From Papaver somniferum (taxonomy: Eukaryota > Streptophyta > Magnoliopsida > Ranunculales > Papaveraceae): DNA of 64,000 bases. A program made the translations under genes and the position numbers. The notes under the pieces were generated by a model, which made no database searches, was not told where the DNA came from, and saw only the letters and a program-made list of their open reading frames with translations. Location: the NCBI RefSeq assembly GCF_003573695.1, contig NC_039358.1:192362418-192426417 (forward strand), written 5' to 3'. Shown here piece by piece: positions 1-10,020 of this stretch (position 1 is its first letter; every line of letters begins with the position of its first letter).

Positions 1-1040
1 ATCCTCTCTCGCGCGGGGAAGAGTTTCCGACGACTAGACGCCTCCGTGCCAGGAACATACTTCAGCTTGGCATCGCTGACCTCATTTAACAGACGAATCT
101 CGCCCCGAGGAGCAGGGAGATTCCGAAGGCTGACACTCCACGGCTTGCGATTCCTACTATTGACGTAATCACCGAAGGAGTTATTGAAATTCTCGGGAGT
201 ATACCATTCCTTCTCCATGGGATTGGGGACGTAACAAGTCATCGACGTTTCCCCCTTACTCCGCAGATAGCATTCCTTCAGGGCGCGGAGATAATTCCCC
301 GATAGTTGGGATACGGAACGGCTGTGAGTATTGGTGGAAGAGCCCTCACGACTAGCGAGCACGTCATAGTAGAAGGAATCACCTGATTTGTACAACGGCA
401 GCATAAGACCAGCTTCGAATGCTCCAACCGTCGTTAACAAATGGAATTCATCGAACTCATACTTGGAGATAAGCTCATACGTAATATCATCCTCAGGGGC
501 ATAGAAACGAACCCCGAAGGCTTGAAGCTCATGCTTTTCCTTGAATATTTCGAGATCGATATGCTTGAAGGTTACTTTTTTCCTGCTAACAGAGACACTG
601 CGTATCAAGGGAGCAGCCTCATCCTCCTCGGCGGGGCCGGATGAACTAACGAACGCTTCCGAAGCTTTTCTCTTCACGGGAGGATTCTTTGAAGATTCAA
701 CCCTAGGAGCTACACCCTTCGTATTCTTCCCTTTAAAAGTTGGAGAAGACCGCAGATGATGCTCGGGCACTAACGAACGTAGAGGAGGAATGTCAAAAGC
801 AACAGCGCGGGGCGGAGCCTGCGTACTCCTAGTATCATCACGAGGACGAGCCGCTGAGCGATCGAAGACTCTTCGGGAACCAGACGGAATTGTCGGAGGA
901 ATCTCTTCCCTAGATGACGAGGCTTTCGCTCCAGAAGAAACTCGACTCCGACGAACATCATCTTGAGACTCTCGACGCGGAGGAGATCTCGATAGCCCAG
1001 AATCAGGAGTCTGATAAGTAATCCGCGGACGGTCAGACAT
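1..1040 (-). CDS. Antisense ORF of a Tat-like retrotransposon, cut by the window edge
   Basis: An uninterrupted frame of 346 codons reads leftward from an ATG at 1040-1038 and leaves the window still open. The first 140 or so residues are basic, Ser/Pro-rich and disordered. From about residue 150 a folded region begins, with the local motifs FGVRFYAPEDD, LMLPLYKSGD, FYYDVLAS and SQLSGNYL. Similar motifs in the same order occur in the antisense protein of element F (GLPIPLYDPD, PLFYEILAH, FQLSGDCI), so I read both as the plant family labelled 'putative gypsy-type transposase', which Tat-lineage elements carry on the strand opposite gag-pol. A 3' splice site ends 2 nt before the ATG, implying a 5' UTR intron. 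Codons are more GC-rich than the surroundings. Function is unknown; I infer no enzymatic activity. The reading frame is certain, the family call fairly so. Confidence 0.75.
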   Translation of the reverse strand, partial: MSDRPRITYQTPDSGLSRSPPRRESQDDVRRSRVSSGAKASSSREEIPPTIPSGSRRVFDRSAARPRDDTRSTQAPPRAVAFDIPPLRSLVPEHHLRSSPTFKGKNTKGVAPRVESSKNPPVKRKASEAFVSSSGPAEEDEAAPLIRSVSVSRKKVTFKHIDLEIFKEKHELQAFGVRFYAPEDDITYELISKYEFDEFHLLTTVGAFEAGLMLPLYKSGDSFYYDVLASREGSSTNTHSRSVSQLSGNYLRALKECYLRSKGETSMTCYVPNPMEKEWYTPENFNNSFGDYVNSRNRKPWSVSLRNLPAPRGEIRLLNEVSDAKLKYVPGTEASSRRKLFPARER

Positions 1041-1042
1041 GG

Positions 1043-1350
1043 CTGCGAAAAGAATAAAATCAAGAACGAGTTACACACAATCATAAAACATTACCAAAGA
1101 TCAAAAAACCACATCCATAGCAATACACACACGATAACGCAGAAACCCTAAAATTAGTATACATGCTCAAAATTTCATAAAATTCACACCCTCGAAGTAG
1201 TGGCTTCCTTAATTTAAGATGAAGAACAGGGGCAAACTAGTATGCAAGCATCAGAAGAAGTCCTTCATCACAAACAAGGAACAACAGTAGCAGAGAATTC
1301 ACAAATCAACACAGCGTGAAACAGTGGAAATAAAGAAAATAAAAACTTAC
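1043..1350 (-). other. Probable 5' UTR intron of the antisense gene
   Basis: On the minus strand a GTAAGTTTTT donor begins at 1350. A pyrimidine-rich TTTTCGCAG acceptor ends at 1043, immediately before CC-ATG. The 308-nt interval is AT-rich and has no long ORF. An intron placed just upstream of the start codon supports real transcription from this strand. RNA evidence is lacking. Confidence 0.6.
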
Positions 1351-1760
1351 CGGCAAAAACAGCAGTAGAAGAAACAAACAGGGGAAGCGGGCGTGATTAA
1401 TGCTAAGGTGCAGAGAATTTAAGATCACAGGTGCAATGAAGACTGACAAAGAATTTAAGGTCACAGGTTCAATGAAGACAGACAGTAAATTTAAGGGCTG
1501 AAAAAAAAGAATGAAAACATGAGAGAGCGTTTAGGAAGAATGAAATTAAATTTCCTTTCTATCCTTAAAATACCCGAAACAAAGAGAAGGAAATTAAGGG
1601 AGGAATGGGAAACGTGCCCGTTACATAAGCAGTTAATGCACGAATAAAAGACGTGCCCAAGTATCTAGGAGAAGTTATTAGGAGTGAGAAGAATATGCGA
1701 CGATAGTTTTTCTTCAAGGCACCCATTAGTCATTCAAGCCCGAAGAAAAGGGGCAAATTG
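1351..1760 (+). other. Spacer and polypurine tract before the 3' LTR
   Basis: Non-coding, A-rich on the plus strand. It ends in a purine-rich stretch (GAAGAAAAGGGGCAAATTG, about 1742-1760) directly before TGTACACA, the usual polypurine tract plus LTR start of a plus-strand Ty3/gypsy element. It presumably also holds the promoter and first UTR exon of the antisense gene, but I see no clear TATA box for that strand. Confidence 0.55.
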
Positions 1761-2610
1761 TGTACACATATATCTCACTATCAGACACGTGTATATAAAA
1801 AGATACGTGGAAAGCATGCAGGCCAAAACATCAAAACATGATGCGTCACGAAACACCAAATAAACCCCGAGGAGTTACTTTATCTCATCCCCAAAAGAGA
1901 AGCTAAGATCAACGGTGGAGAGAAAGTTAGCTGACACGGACTGACAGGGGCAGAAGACACTTGTCTGACACGAGCAGACCCCTCAACTACCCGCATTAAA
2001 CACTCTGAGCAGTGTACGTGTCGACCAACCTGTGGAACGAGCGAGGATGATTCTGCGGGATCAAGGGGCAAACACAGACCTCCGCGTGATGGACCCAAGG
2101 ACACAAGAAGATAAGGTTCCAACGGTCTTCAGAGATGGGTCCCACGTTCTAACCTTATAAATACCCAATCTCCACCAAGAGAAAAAGGATCGGAAAAATC
2201 AGGGAGAGAAGGAGAGAGAGAGAGATTGCAAGGGTAAGTTAATCACTTAGAAGAGAGAAATATGTAAACCCAAAAGTCATTCGACTATTCATGTAACCGT
2301 GAAGAACATAGTAAAACAACAAACCCCGTGGATGTAGGCCTTAGTGCTGAACCACGTAAACCTTGCTCTTATTTATATTTCAGCACTTTACATTTATTTA
2401 GCTCCATGGATGTTTACTTATATGTTTTGTTTTCCTTAATACTTATATCCCATGCGCAAATGCCTCGCATGGAGTTGTTAGATGAGGCCATGATAAACCC
2501 GAAGGTTTTGAGCCAATGAATCAACACCAGGATATCATCATCACAATCTCTTTAGATGATAATGATTGATTGTGAGCGTTCGGACCCTCACGCAGGTTTG
2601 TGTGCTCACA
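1761..2610 (+). repeat. 3' LTR of the Tat-like element
   Basis: The LTR opens TGTACACA and closes TGCTCACA. The right border is fixed independently: the next base, 2611, begins sequence (GTTTCAATAGAAATGG) that continues without interruption in another copy at 18419, where the element is absent. The expected 5-bp TSD is GTTTC at 2611-2615; its partner lies off the window. The LTR contains a TATA box followed by a GA-rich leader and a long untranslated R/U5-like stretch. The 5' LTR and pol are outside the window. Confidence 0.75.
2154..2164 (+). promoter_or_regulatory. TATA box of the Tat-like LTR
   Basis: CTTATAAATAC lies about 390 bp into the LTR, followed by GA-rich leader sequence. This fits the U3/R promoter of a plant LTR. 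The position is inferred from sequence only. Confidence 0.55.
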
Positions 2611-3347
2611 GTTTCAATAGAAATGGACAGAGAAGATTAATGGGTCTGTGGTGTTGATGGAGCTTGAGCTGTTGATAATCGGTATTTGGTTTAGGTTTTG
2701 CTGAACAATGATTAATTGCACGATGGCATCGATGATGAAGTGGCGTTGCTGCTGTGATGGCAGTTGGAAAAACCGCAGTTGCTTCTACCATTGGCAGAGA
2801 CAAAACGGCTGGAGAATTGTTGCCAGTATAGGTGATGATTTTGGGTTTGCTGTGGGGTTGAGAAGAGCTTGGGAATGGTCAATGGCCGAGTTCAGAAAGG
2901 AGATGGAGAAGCTATAAACGAAACAGATGATGGTTGATCGTTGTCGTAATGGAACTCAAGCTTAACAGTGGTTGGAGATGACGAGAACGAGATGTAGAGC
3001 TTGGAAGAGAATGAAATGGCTTGCTGCCATTGTGAGATGGAGGAAGAGCTGTGTTGATGTTTTGATGGTAGAGGTCGAGTAGCAGAACAGAGAATGATGG
3101 AAGATGTTGGATCGAATGCAGTTATGGCAATGGAGTTATTATCAATGGCAGAGAGAGAGAGATGAACGAGCAGGTCAGTACGATGTATTTGACGCAAGCC
3201 CATATTCATGCCTTGGCGACTTATGTACACACCAGCTTGTCATGACTCACTTTGAGCAGCCTTGGACGTGTGATTTTTTGGCCAGAGTTTGACAACCCAC
3301 TTTGCACGGGGTGTGATGCATGGGACACAATTCTTAAGGAGGTGCAC
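2611..3347 (+). repeat. 5' LTR of element C, first segment
   Basis: This segment aligns almost base for base with 18419-18944 and 21727-21945 of the 3' LTR. Its true left part lies beyond the Tat-like insertion, outside the window. It ends at 3347 in TGCAC, where element B was inserted, and resumes at 10021. ORFs in this stretch are chance frames: they occur in both LTR copies and carry no recognisable domain. Confidence 0.85.
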
Positions 3348-4790
3348 TGATAGACACATTTTTGTGTCTAATTTGATCTCAATACTATATATTGTTGGCA
3401 CTCGATTTTGTACTAATTTTGGTGTTTTGTGTGTTTTTTAGGTATTTTTTGGAAATAAACATTTTTTTGAAAAATCAGCTCGAAAAGTTGCCAGGGGCAC
3501 CCTTGAAGGTCATTTGTTATTCGGACTCTCATCATTGGTTAAGGGGGCAATCATCTTCTTCATTTGAATTTAGATTTTTGGCGGGAAAATATCTTTTCTC
3601 TTTGGCAGATTTACCAATTGATTTTTGGGCGTGCTGGAGATCGATTCAATGGCTGGAATCTTTTGGAAAGATTTGATTGATATTAACAGAGTTAACATGC
3701 ATGTTGGAGTCAATCAAAATGGGATGTACACGCTGTTTGATTCAAAACAGGAAATAATATTTTCATAAAACAGAGGAAGAGATACATGGATTTTTTTGGT
3801 TGTATTCCGGGAAATATTAGTGCAGTAAAGGCAAGATATTGATTGTGGATTATACATTATTGATGGGGAGATATTTTGAAGCACTTTCCAGCGTAAAAAT
3901 GATTCTCGTGAACTGGCAGGAGAAGAAAATATTGAAAATATTTTCTATAGTAAAGAGGATGATTCTCGAGTTATTGTGAATGATTTCTTCCTCCTGTTGT
4001 GTATAAATAGCATCTTGGGTTGGTAGAGAAGGGCTGTCGAGAGTTTGGGGAAGCTTTGGAGGCTACAGAGTGAAGAAAAATCGAGTTGCAGAGCCACCAT
4101 TTCTGCTGCTGCAACTCAAGAACACGAAGAACATTAGACAACCAGAGACAGTCGTTCATGCTTCAGTAACAATGACTGTCACCTGAGGGTCGTAGTATTC
4201 CGTATACTACAACACTTTTCATTTATCGTTCTTTGTAACGGTGTTTGCAACAATTATAAAGTTGCAAACACCCGATTTTCATTATTATCTCTATTTCATC
4301 ATTTGTACACCTCTTTTGAGCAATGAAAAATTCCTTTCAGCGTGTTTCCAATATGCGGAGCTAGAACCCATCACTGGGACAACGGAGGAAGCAACTTTTC
4401 ATGATTGTGGTAAATGAATTAATTCTTTATATGACTTTTTGCATAGATTTAATTGTTTAATGATTTTTATTAATTATTTGTTATTTTGTCTGATGTCGCA
4501 TGCTTAGTTTAAATTATTTTTGATGCGTCATGCTTACGACTTACAGATAATGTTTTATGAATCTAGTTTTGGAAAAGAATTAGAGTCACAACTTCTTTTG
4601 TTTGAGCTATATTGTCTAGAGTTAATGGCTGAACCACAAGAATATGAAAAGTAGTGAAATCCATCGTCCTAGTGTCTCTTCACCATTGTTAATATTTTTG
4701 TATATATATTTTTAAATCTAAAAAATTATCCTTCACAAGTCCGAGAGTTTGAACCTCATTACTACAACCCCCATCAAAAATCTTTAATCA
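3348..4790 (+). repeat. 5' LTR of element B
   Basis: It begins TGATAGACAC and ends TTTAATCA, directly followed by TTTTGGCGCC (primer site). It matches 8495-10020 closely, but lacks about 83 bp present there between two copies of GGTTA(A)GGGG. The solo LTR at 52922 keeps a version of that segment, so the 5' LTR carries a deletion. Confidence 0.9.
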
Positions 4791-5902
4791 TTTTGGCGCC
4801 GCCGACGCGGAATTGTGTTTAGGTAGATTTTTTTTTTTAGATTTTTTTTTCTTTGTTCTTTTTTACGTTCTTTGGGTATTTGTCTATGTGATACAGGTTT
4901 TGAGGCTTGGATCGAAAAGAAAAAGAAGAAGAAGAAGTTATCAAAGATTTTTGGCGATTTCATAAAGACTAGGAGCAAAGCTTAAAGCAAAAAGAACGGA
5001 AAGAAGACGAATGACTTTTTTTTATTATTATTTTTCAGATTTTTTTTTTTATAAACTGTAATTAAATTTTTTATTTTTGTAATCTTTTATTTTTGGACAT
5101 TATTTTTTTTCGGACACTGAACATTGGACATTATTTTTAAAACCCTGCGGAAAGGTTATAAATTAAAAAAATATTAAATACAAACTGTTTTCAGGGAAGG
5201 ACGACGATTACTATATCGTCTCGGCCCCTCGGGTTCGCACACTGACACCGGAGTCAGTGGCCCGAGTCGACTACAGCGGTTCTTCGCCCGTCTGGTATGG
5301 GAGGTAAACTTCTAAACACCCGCGAATCTCCTGCAAGCGGGTTTACTGTTTGCCTTAAGGTGAATACATGCTGAGGACTTGAATACGGCTGTTTTAAATT
5401 CCTAGTAAAGGGCAAGGCCTGGCCAATACAAGATAAGGGTTCGTATTTCATCACCGTTCTCTTCTTGCCCGCCTTAGGAGAACGAAACCAAACGCGATCC
5501 TAAGCCTAAAATTTTTACTAGAACGAGACCTATAGGGTAACGAGCTTAATAGGAAACTCGTTCGAAAAATATTGGTTGCTCTTTAAGCACACTTCAAAGT
5601 TCATGATGGTTTCTGTGAGTTGAATGCGTGACTGCGCCGCTTTCTAATGCGGTGAGGCCTTGGGTATCAAAGCTCTACTAAGCTTCCCTCGTCTCTATTC
5701 AACTTACTTTGACTCGGATTGATTCCAGAGGGGTTTGCTCAAATTGCAACGAATTCCCTTTTGAAAGATAGAAGCTGGTCTAGAAACAATCTAAGTGGAT
5801 CCATCATGCTTTTTGTTTGCTAGAATTTATAGGTTTGATTTGGTCGAGTCAGCCTTGTTTGTGATTGTGTAGAATTCCTCTGTAGTTTGTGTTTCCTCGG
5901 TG
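4791..5902 (+). other. Element B primer-binding site and untranslated leader
   Basis: TGGCGCCGCCGACGCGG at 4794-4810 is the primer-binding site just inside the 5' LTR. It and the following bases (GAATTGTGTTTAG) resemble the minus-strand leader of element G at 34071-34030. The remaining 1.1 kb has T-rich runs (4830-5110) and no supported ORF. I see no other signal in it. Confidence 0.65.
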
Positions 5903-5988
5903 ATGGATCCTTTTCAGGAGACGCCACCTGAGATGACGTTACGAGAATATATGTCTAGAAATTCTCGTTATCAAGAACGTCTTCGGAA

Positions 5989-7182
5989 ATGACTCTTGGT
6001 GAATATATGCGTGGGCAACTATATATGGATACTCTAACTTTTATTGAGGAATCACCTCTAACGATCTATGAGAAATATTATAAACATAGACCATGTAGTT
6101 GGGAACAAAGCTTGAGAATTCGTGAATATCAAAAGTTATATTGTGATGATGATGAGGAGGAGGATGGTGATGATGATTATAATGATATTTCTAGTTCAAA
6201 TCCAAATAATTTTAATAATTATTTACCTATTCAAAAGGACGAGGATTTGACTAGAAATACCCCCGTTTTAGACGATGATTACGAAACCGATGATGGTTTA
6301 GAGGAAAGAGTCTACCCTGAGAATACTGTTTTAGAATCTAGCGATTTAGAAACACTAGTCTTAGAAGATGATAAACTCGTAGAAATGAGTGAGAATAAAC
6401 CCAACTTAGAAGAATCTATTGACCATTTCCAGGAATCTGATGACCTAGAAATTAGGGAAGTTGTGACTAGTCTTTCTAGATACATAGAAAACTCTAAGTT
6501 TTGGGGTGATTATCATTCTTCGTGTGCTTTAACTCTTAAGTACCCTCCTGTAGGACTTGGCATTTGTGCCTCAACCATCTTACAAGATTATCTTCATACA
6601 CGTTTTCCCGAATCTAATGATGTCCAGAAAGAAGCTCAGTTGTTAGAAACCCATCCTCTGGTTGATGTGGTTAACCCAGGCTATGATACCAAGATTGACT
6701 TTGTTTTCCCACCAAAAACTATTCAACCAATTGTGGGAACTTTTGATTTTATGATGTGTCGGTTATTAAGTTTTGAGACTAAACCTAATCACTTTAGGAT
6801 ATTAGGGTCGACACATTTTCTTAAGGAAGACCACCTCTTTCACTGTGGTCAACTATGTAAGTCATATCTGATTGACTTAGAGGATCCACAATTATTTAGG
6901 TTATTACTTAGTGATTCTAAGTTCGTATTTGATTTTTTACAGACTCTAAGACCTAGTGATTCGGATCCCATCTATGAAGAAACGCAGCCAATGAAAATAT
7001 TCTATTTAGACCCTTTCATAGAACCTGAACCTGAACCGCAATTAGCGATAGTTTTCAGGAAACTAGGTAAGGGCATGCTTTTCTTGTCCATTTTCTTGGT
7101 TCACTGCAGTTTCCTATGGTCAGCTCTTTTTGGTTTTGAAGACCCAGAGTTATTTCGACTGTTACTTTATGGTTCGAGTTGA
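5989..7182 (+). CDS. Unknown acidic protein of non-autonomous element B (397 aa)
   Basis: I do not recognise this protein. It starts MTLGEYMRG. A very acidic low-complexity stretch follows (residues about 48-60, runs of Asp/Glu), then Asp/Glu-rich linkers, then from about residue 155 a more ordered part without a known catalytic motif. Two related segments recur, LEDPQLFRLLLSDS and FEDPELFRLLLYGS, the second at the C-terminus, after a hydrophobic stretch (LFLSIFLVHCSFLWSALF) that could be a membrane segment. A 29-codon ORF at 5903-5992 (MDPFQETPPE...) carries a similar MTLREYM motif and ends in the overlap ATGA at this start codon. It may be the true N-terminus separated by one frameshift. 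No zinc knuckle, protease or RT is present. Position between primer site and 3' UTR suggests a gag-like or accessory role; this is inference. Confidence 0.6.
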   Translation: MTLGEYMRGQLYMDTLTFIEESPLTIYEKYYKHRPCSWEQSLRIREYQKLYCDDDEEEDGDDDYNDISSSNPNNFNNYLPIQKDEDLTRNTPVLDDDYETDDGLEERVYPENTVLESSDLETLVLEDDKLVEMSENKPNLEESIDHFQESDDLEIREVVTSLSRYIENSKFWGDYHSSCALTLKYPPVGLGICASTILQDYLHTRFPESNDVQKEAQLLETHPLVDVVNPGYDTKIDFVFPPKTIQPIVGTFDFMMCRLLSFETKPNHFRILGSTHFLKEDHLFHCGQLCKSYLIDLEDPQLFRLLLSDSKFVFDFLQTLRPSDSDPIYEETQPMKIFYLDPFIEPEPEPQLAIVFRKLGKGMLFLSIFLVHCSFLWSALFGFEDPELFRLLLYGSS

Positions 7183-7195
7183 CCAATCCTTTTCT

Positions 7196-7244
7196 AAGTC
7201 TGGATGAAGACTTTAAACTTAGCACTTCTTGGGAGGTAACCCAA
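7196..7244 (+). promoter_or_regulatory. Tandem hairpins after the ORF stop of element B (HP1, HP2)
   Basis: Thirteen bases after the stop codon, AAGTCT (7196-7201) pairs with AGACTT (7208-7213) across the loop GGATGA. After a 15-nt linker containing TAAAC, TTGGG (7229-7233) pairs with CCCAA (7240-7244) across AGGTAA. Element C has the same pair at the same distance from its pol stop, with different but still paired stem bases. This suggests a conserved RNA structure. Confidence 0.6.
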
Positions 7245-7334
7245 TCTCATGCAACACGGTAATATCCTTCCTTAACTTTTTTGCTTCAAATAGTAACCGT
7301 TTCTCCTTATTCATGCTTTTAATTTCATCTTTAG

Positions 7335-7369
7335 AACATTGAGGACAACGTTAGATTTAAGTTTGGGGG
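7335..7369 (+). promoter_or_regulatory. GAGGAC-loop hairpin and internal purine tract of element B (HP3)
   Basis: AACATT and AACGTT flank the loop GAGGAC (one A-C mismatch in the stem). Downstream lies TTTAAGTTTGGGGGTA, nearly the same as the real polypurine tract before the 3' LTR. It could prime a second plus strand or be a relic of an older LTR junction. Confidence 0.5.
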
Positions 7370-8454
7370 TATGGGAGAAACTTTTTAGTTGCAATAAATA
7401 AACTCCAGAGCCTAGAAATTTACGCCTATTAAGGATAACACTAACCAATCTAAGTGGATGGAAACATTTTTGTTTTAGGAGTTTAGGAACCAATCTGACT
7501 AGATGGAAACATCTATAGTCTATTCATAAAAGCACTGAGCTCAGGTGTTAGAATTAACATGATAATTTCGCCATATCTCGTCGAGTCCTTTTCACTTTCT
7601 ATTTTTAGTTTTCTTTTATTTCAAGTGATTTGGTGGGGCACACGATTCAAGTTGTTACCTTTGCTAGGGTGAAATAGAGTGACTGAGTTACCTTTCCAAA
7701 AAAAAAAGAAGGTTAGACCAGACCAGTAGACCAATCGGAATAAATACTAACACTTGGATAGCAATATGTGTGTGTTCTCCATGTCTCCGTTGCCTAAACA
7801 AGCGTGGAATGCAGGATCCACGGGAATCACCATGTAATCTGCTGACAAGAAACATGAGCTTCGGTCCACAAGGTCCAATCATGTTGTTAGTTCTTAAATA
7901 AATGTGTGTTTAATAAAGTCGACCACTGCTACCCTTGTATATGCCAGTTGTGTTGACCTAGAGTTAGGATTATTAACCATTGGTTCCCTTGTATATGCCA
8001 GTGTGTTAATATTAGTCAGACCAGTATCTCAGTCATTTAGGTTAGGTTCATCTTGGCAGAGTCCTTCAGACAGATATGGGAAACACCGTTCGCTTTTCAA
8101 CCATCTACATTTTTCTTTTTCCATCTTCTTAATATTTTCATGTGATTAGTCTGACTCCGAATATGATGTCCATCGTGAAACTATATTAGTAGAGCTCTGT
8201 CACTTATATGAATTTTAGTATGCTTGAGTGCAAACTCGTGTACAACAATTGGAATTTCGCATCAGGGTTCTTCCTCTTAGAGTCAATAATTGTATGCCAA
8301 CCAAGGAGGTTCTTTAGTGCTTTCCAAGGTTCTGCGTAGATATCTAGGGTCTGGAGTAAAGATTTTGTGGGTACACCTCTGGTAAATCCTCTGGAGACAA
8401 CACTCCGTCACTAGGGCTACCTAGGGGTTCAAATGATTTTCCTTTCAAGAATAA
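7370..8454 (+). other. Conserved non-coding 3' region of element B
   Basis: No supported ORF. Long stretches match the corresponding region of element C (16790-17390): GACCAGACCA, ACACTTGGATAGCAATATGT, GCGTGGAATGCAGGATCCA, GATCCAATCATGTTGT, CAGACAGATATGGGAAACAC. TTGTATATGCCAGT occurs twice here (about 7934 and 7988) and again, near-identically, twice in C. Conservation across two elements with unrelated or absent ORFs points to a shared cis-acting role. Confidence 0.6.
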
Positions 8455-8494
8455 ATTTGCTCGAGGACTAGCAAATAATAAGTTTGGGGGTATT
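8455..8494 (+). promoter_or_regulatory. GAGGAC-loop hairpin and polypurine tract before the 3' LTR of B (HP4)
   Basis: ATTTGCT (8455-8461) pairs perfectly with AGCAAAT (8470-8476) around CGAGGACT. The purine-rich AATAAGTTTGGGGGTATT runs up to the LTR at 8495. Element C has the same arrangement at 17691-17729. Confidence 0.65.
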
Positions 8495-10020
8495 TGATAG
8501 ACACATTTTTGTGTCTAATTTGATCTCAATACTATATATTGTTGGCACTCGATTTTGTACTAATTTTGGTGTTTTGTGTGTTTTTTAGGTATTTTTTGGA
8601 AATAAACATTTTTGGAAAAATCAGCTCGAAAAGTTGCTAGGGGAACCCTTGAAGGTCATTTGTTATTCGGACTCTCATCATTGGTTAAGGGGCACCTCAT
8701 TTACTAAGGGGCACCTTCTTTACTATTTACACCCCAGGACAGTAACTTCTATTCGCACCCCCAGTTTGGTTAGGGGGCAGTCATCTTCTTCATTTGAATT
8801 TAGATTTTTGGCGGGAAAATATCTTTTCTCTTTGGCAGATTTACCAATTGATTTTTGGGAGTGTTGGAGATCGATTCAATGGCTGGAATCTTTTGGAAAG
8901 ATTTGATTGATATTAACAGAGTTAACATGCATGCTGGAATCAATCAAAATGGGATGTACACGCTGTTTGATTCAAAACAGGAAATAATATTTTCATAAAA
9001 CAGAGGAAGAGATACGGGGATTTTTTTGGTTGTATTCCGGGAAATATATATGCAGTAAAGGCAAGATATTGATTGTGGATTATACATTATTGATGGGGAG
9101 ATATTTTGAAGCACTTTCCAGCGTAAAAATGATTCTCGTGAACTGGCAGAAGAAGAAAATATTGAAAATATTTTCTATAGTAAAGAGGATGACTCTCGAG
9201 TTATTGTGAATGATTTCTTCCTCCTGTTGTGTATGAATAACATCTTGGGTTGGTAGAGAAGGACTGTCGAGAGTTTGGGGAAGCTTTGGAGGCTACAGAG
9301 TGAAGAAAAATCGAGTTGCAGAGCCACCATTTCTACTACTGCAACTCAAGAACACGAAGAACATTAGACAACCAGAGACAGTCGTTCATGCTACAGTAAC
9401 AACGACTGTCACCTGAGGGTCGTAGTATTCCGTATACTACAACACTTTTCATTTATCGTTCTTTATAACGGTGTTTGCAACAATTATAAAGTTGCAAACA
9501 CCAGATTTTCATTATTATCTACATTTCATCATTTGTACACCTCTTTTGAGCAATGAAAAATTGCTTTGAGCGTGTTTCCAATATGCGGAGCTAGAACCCA
9601 TCACTGGGACAACGGAGGAAGCAACTTTTCATGATTGTGGTAAATGAATTAATTCTTTATATGACTTTTTGCATAGATTTAATTGTTTAATGATTTTTAT
9701 TAATTATTTTTTATTTTGTCTGATGTCGCATGCTTAGTTTAAATTACTTTTGATGCGTCATGCTTACGACTTACAGATAATGTTTTATGAATCTAGTTTT
9801 GGCAAAGAATTAGAGTCACAACTTATTTTGTTTGAGCTATATTGTCTAGAGTTAATGACTGAACCACAAGAATATGAAAAGTAGTGAAATCCATCGTCCT
9901 AGTGTCTCTTCACCATTGTTAATATTTTTGTATATATATTTTTAAATCTAAATTATTATCCTTCACAAGTCCGAGAGTTTGAACCTCATTACTACAACCC
10001 CCATCAAAAATATTTAATCA
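8495..10020 (+). repeat. 3' LTR of element B
   Basis: 1526 bp, TGATAGACAC to TTTAATCA, followed by TSD TGCAC at 10021. It holds the full-length form of the segment that is deleted in the 5' LTR (about 8690-8776, with repeated GGGGCACC). ORFs within it are chance frames shared with the 5' LTR. Confidence 0.9.

Larger units (their letters stand above)
3348..10020 (+). mobile_element. Element B: non-autonomous LTR retrotransposon with one unknown ORF
   Basis: It is complete, with a perfect 5-bp TSD TGCAC (3343-3347 and 10021-10025) interrupting the 5' LTR of element C. The other LTR copy, at 21940-21950, shows the empty site. 5' LTR 3348-4790, primer site 4794, a single long ORF 5989-7182, 3' UTR, polypurine tract, 3' LTR 8495-10020. 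There is no protease, RT, RNase H or integrase anywhere inside. The leader after the primer site resembles element G, and the 3' UTR resembles element C, so B looks like a parasite of Athila-like partners. The LTRs are very similar apart from one indel of about 83 bp, so the insertion is fairly young. Confidence 0.9.

Noticed and set aside
2708..3292. ORFs on both strands as a host gene
   Set aside because: The same sequence recurs at 18419-18944 as LTR of element C, with frames broken differently; no domain.
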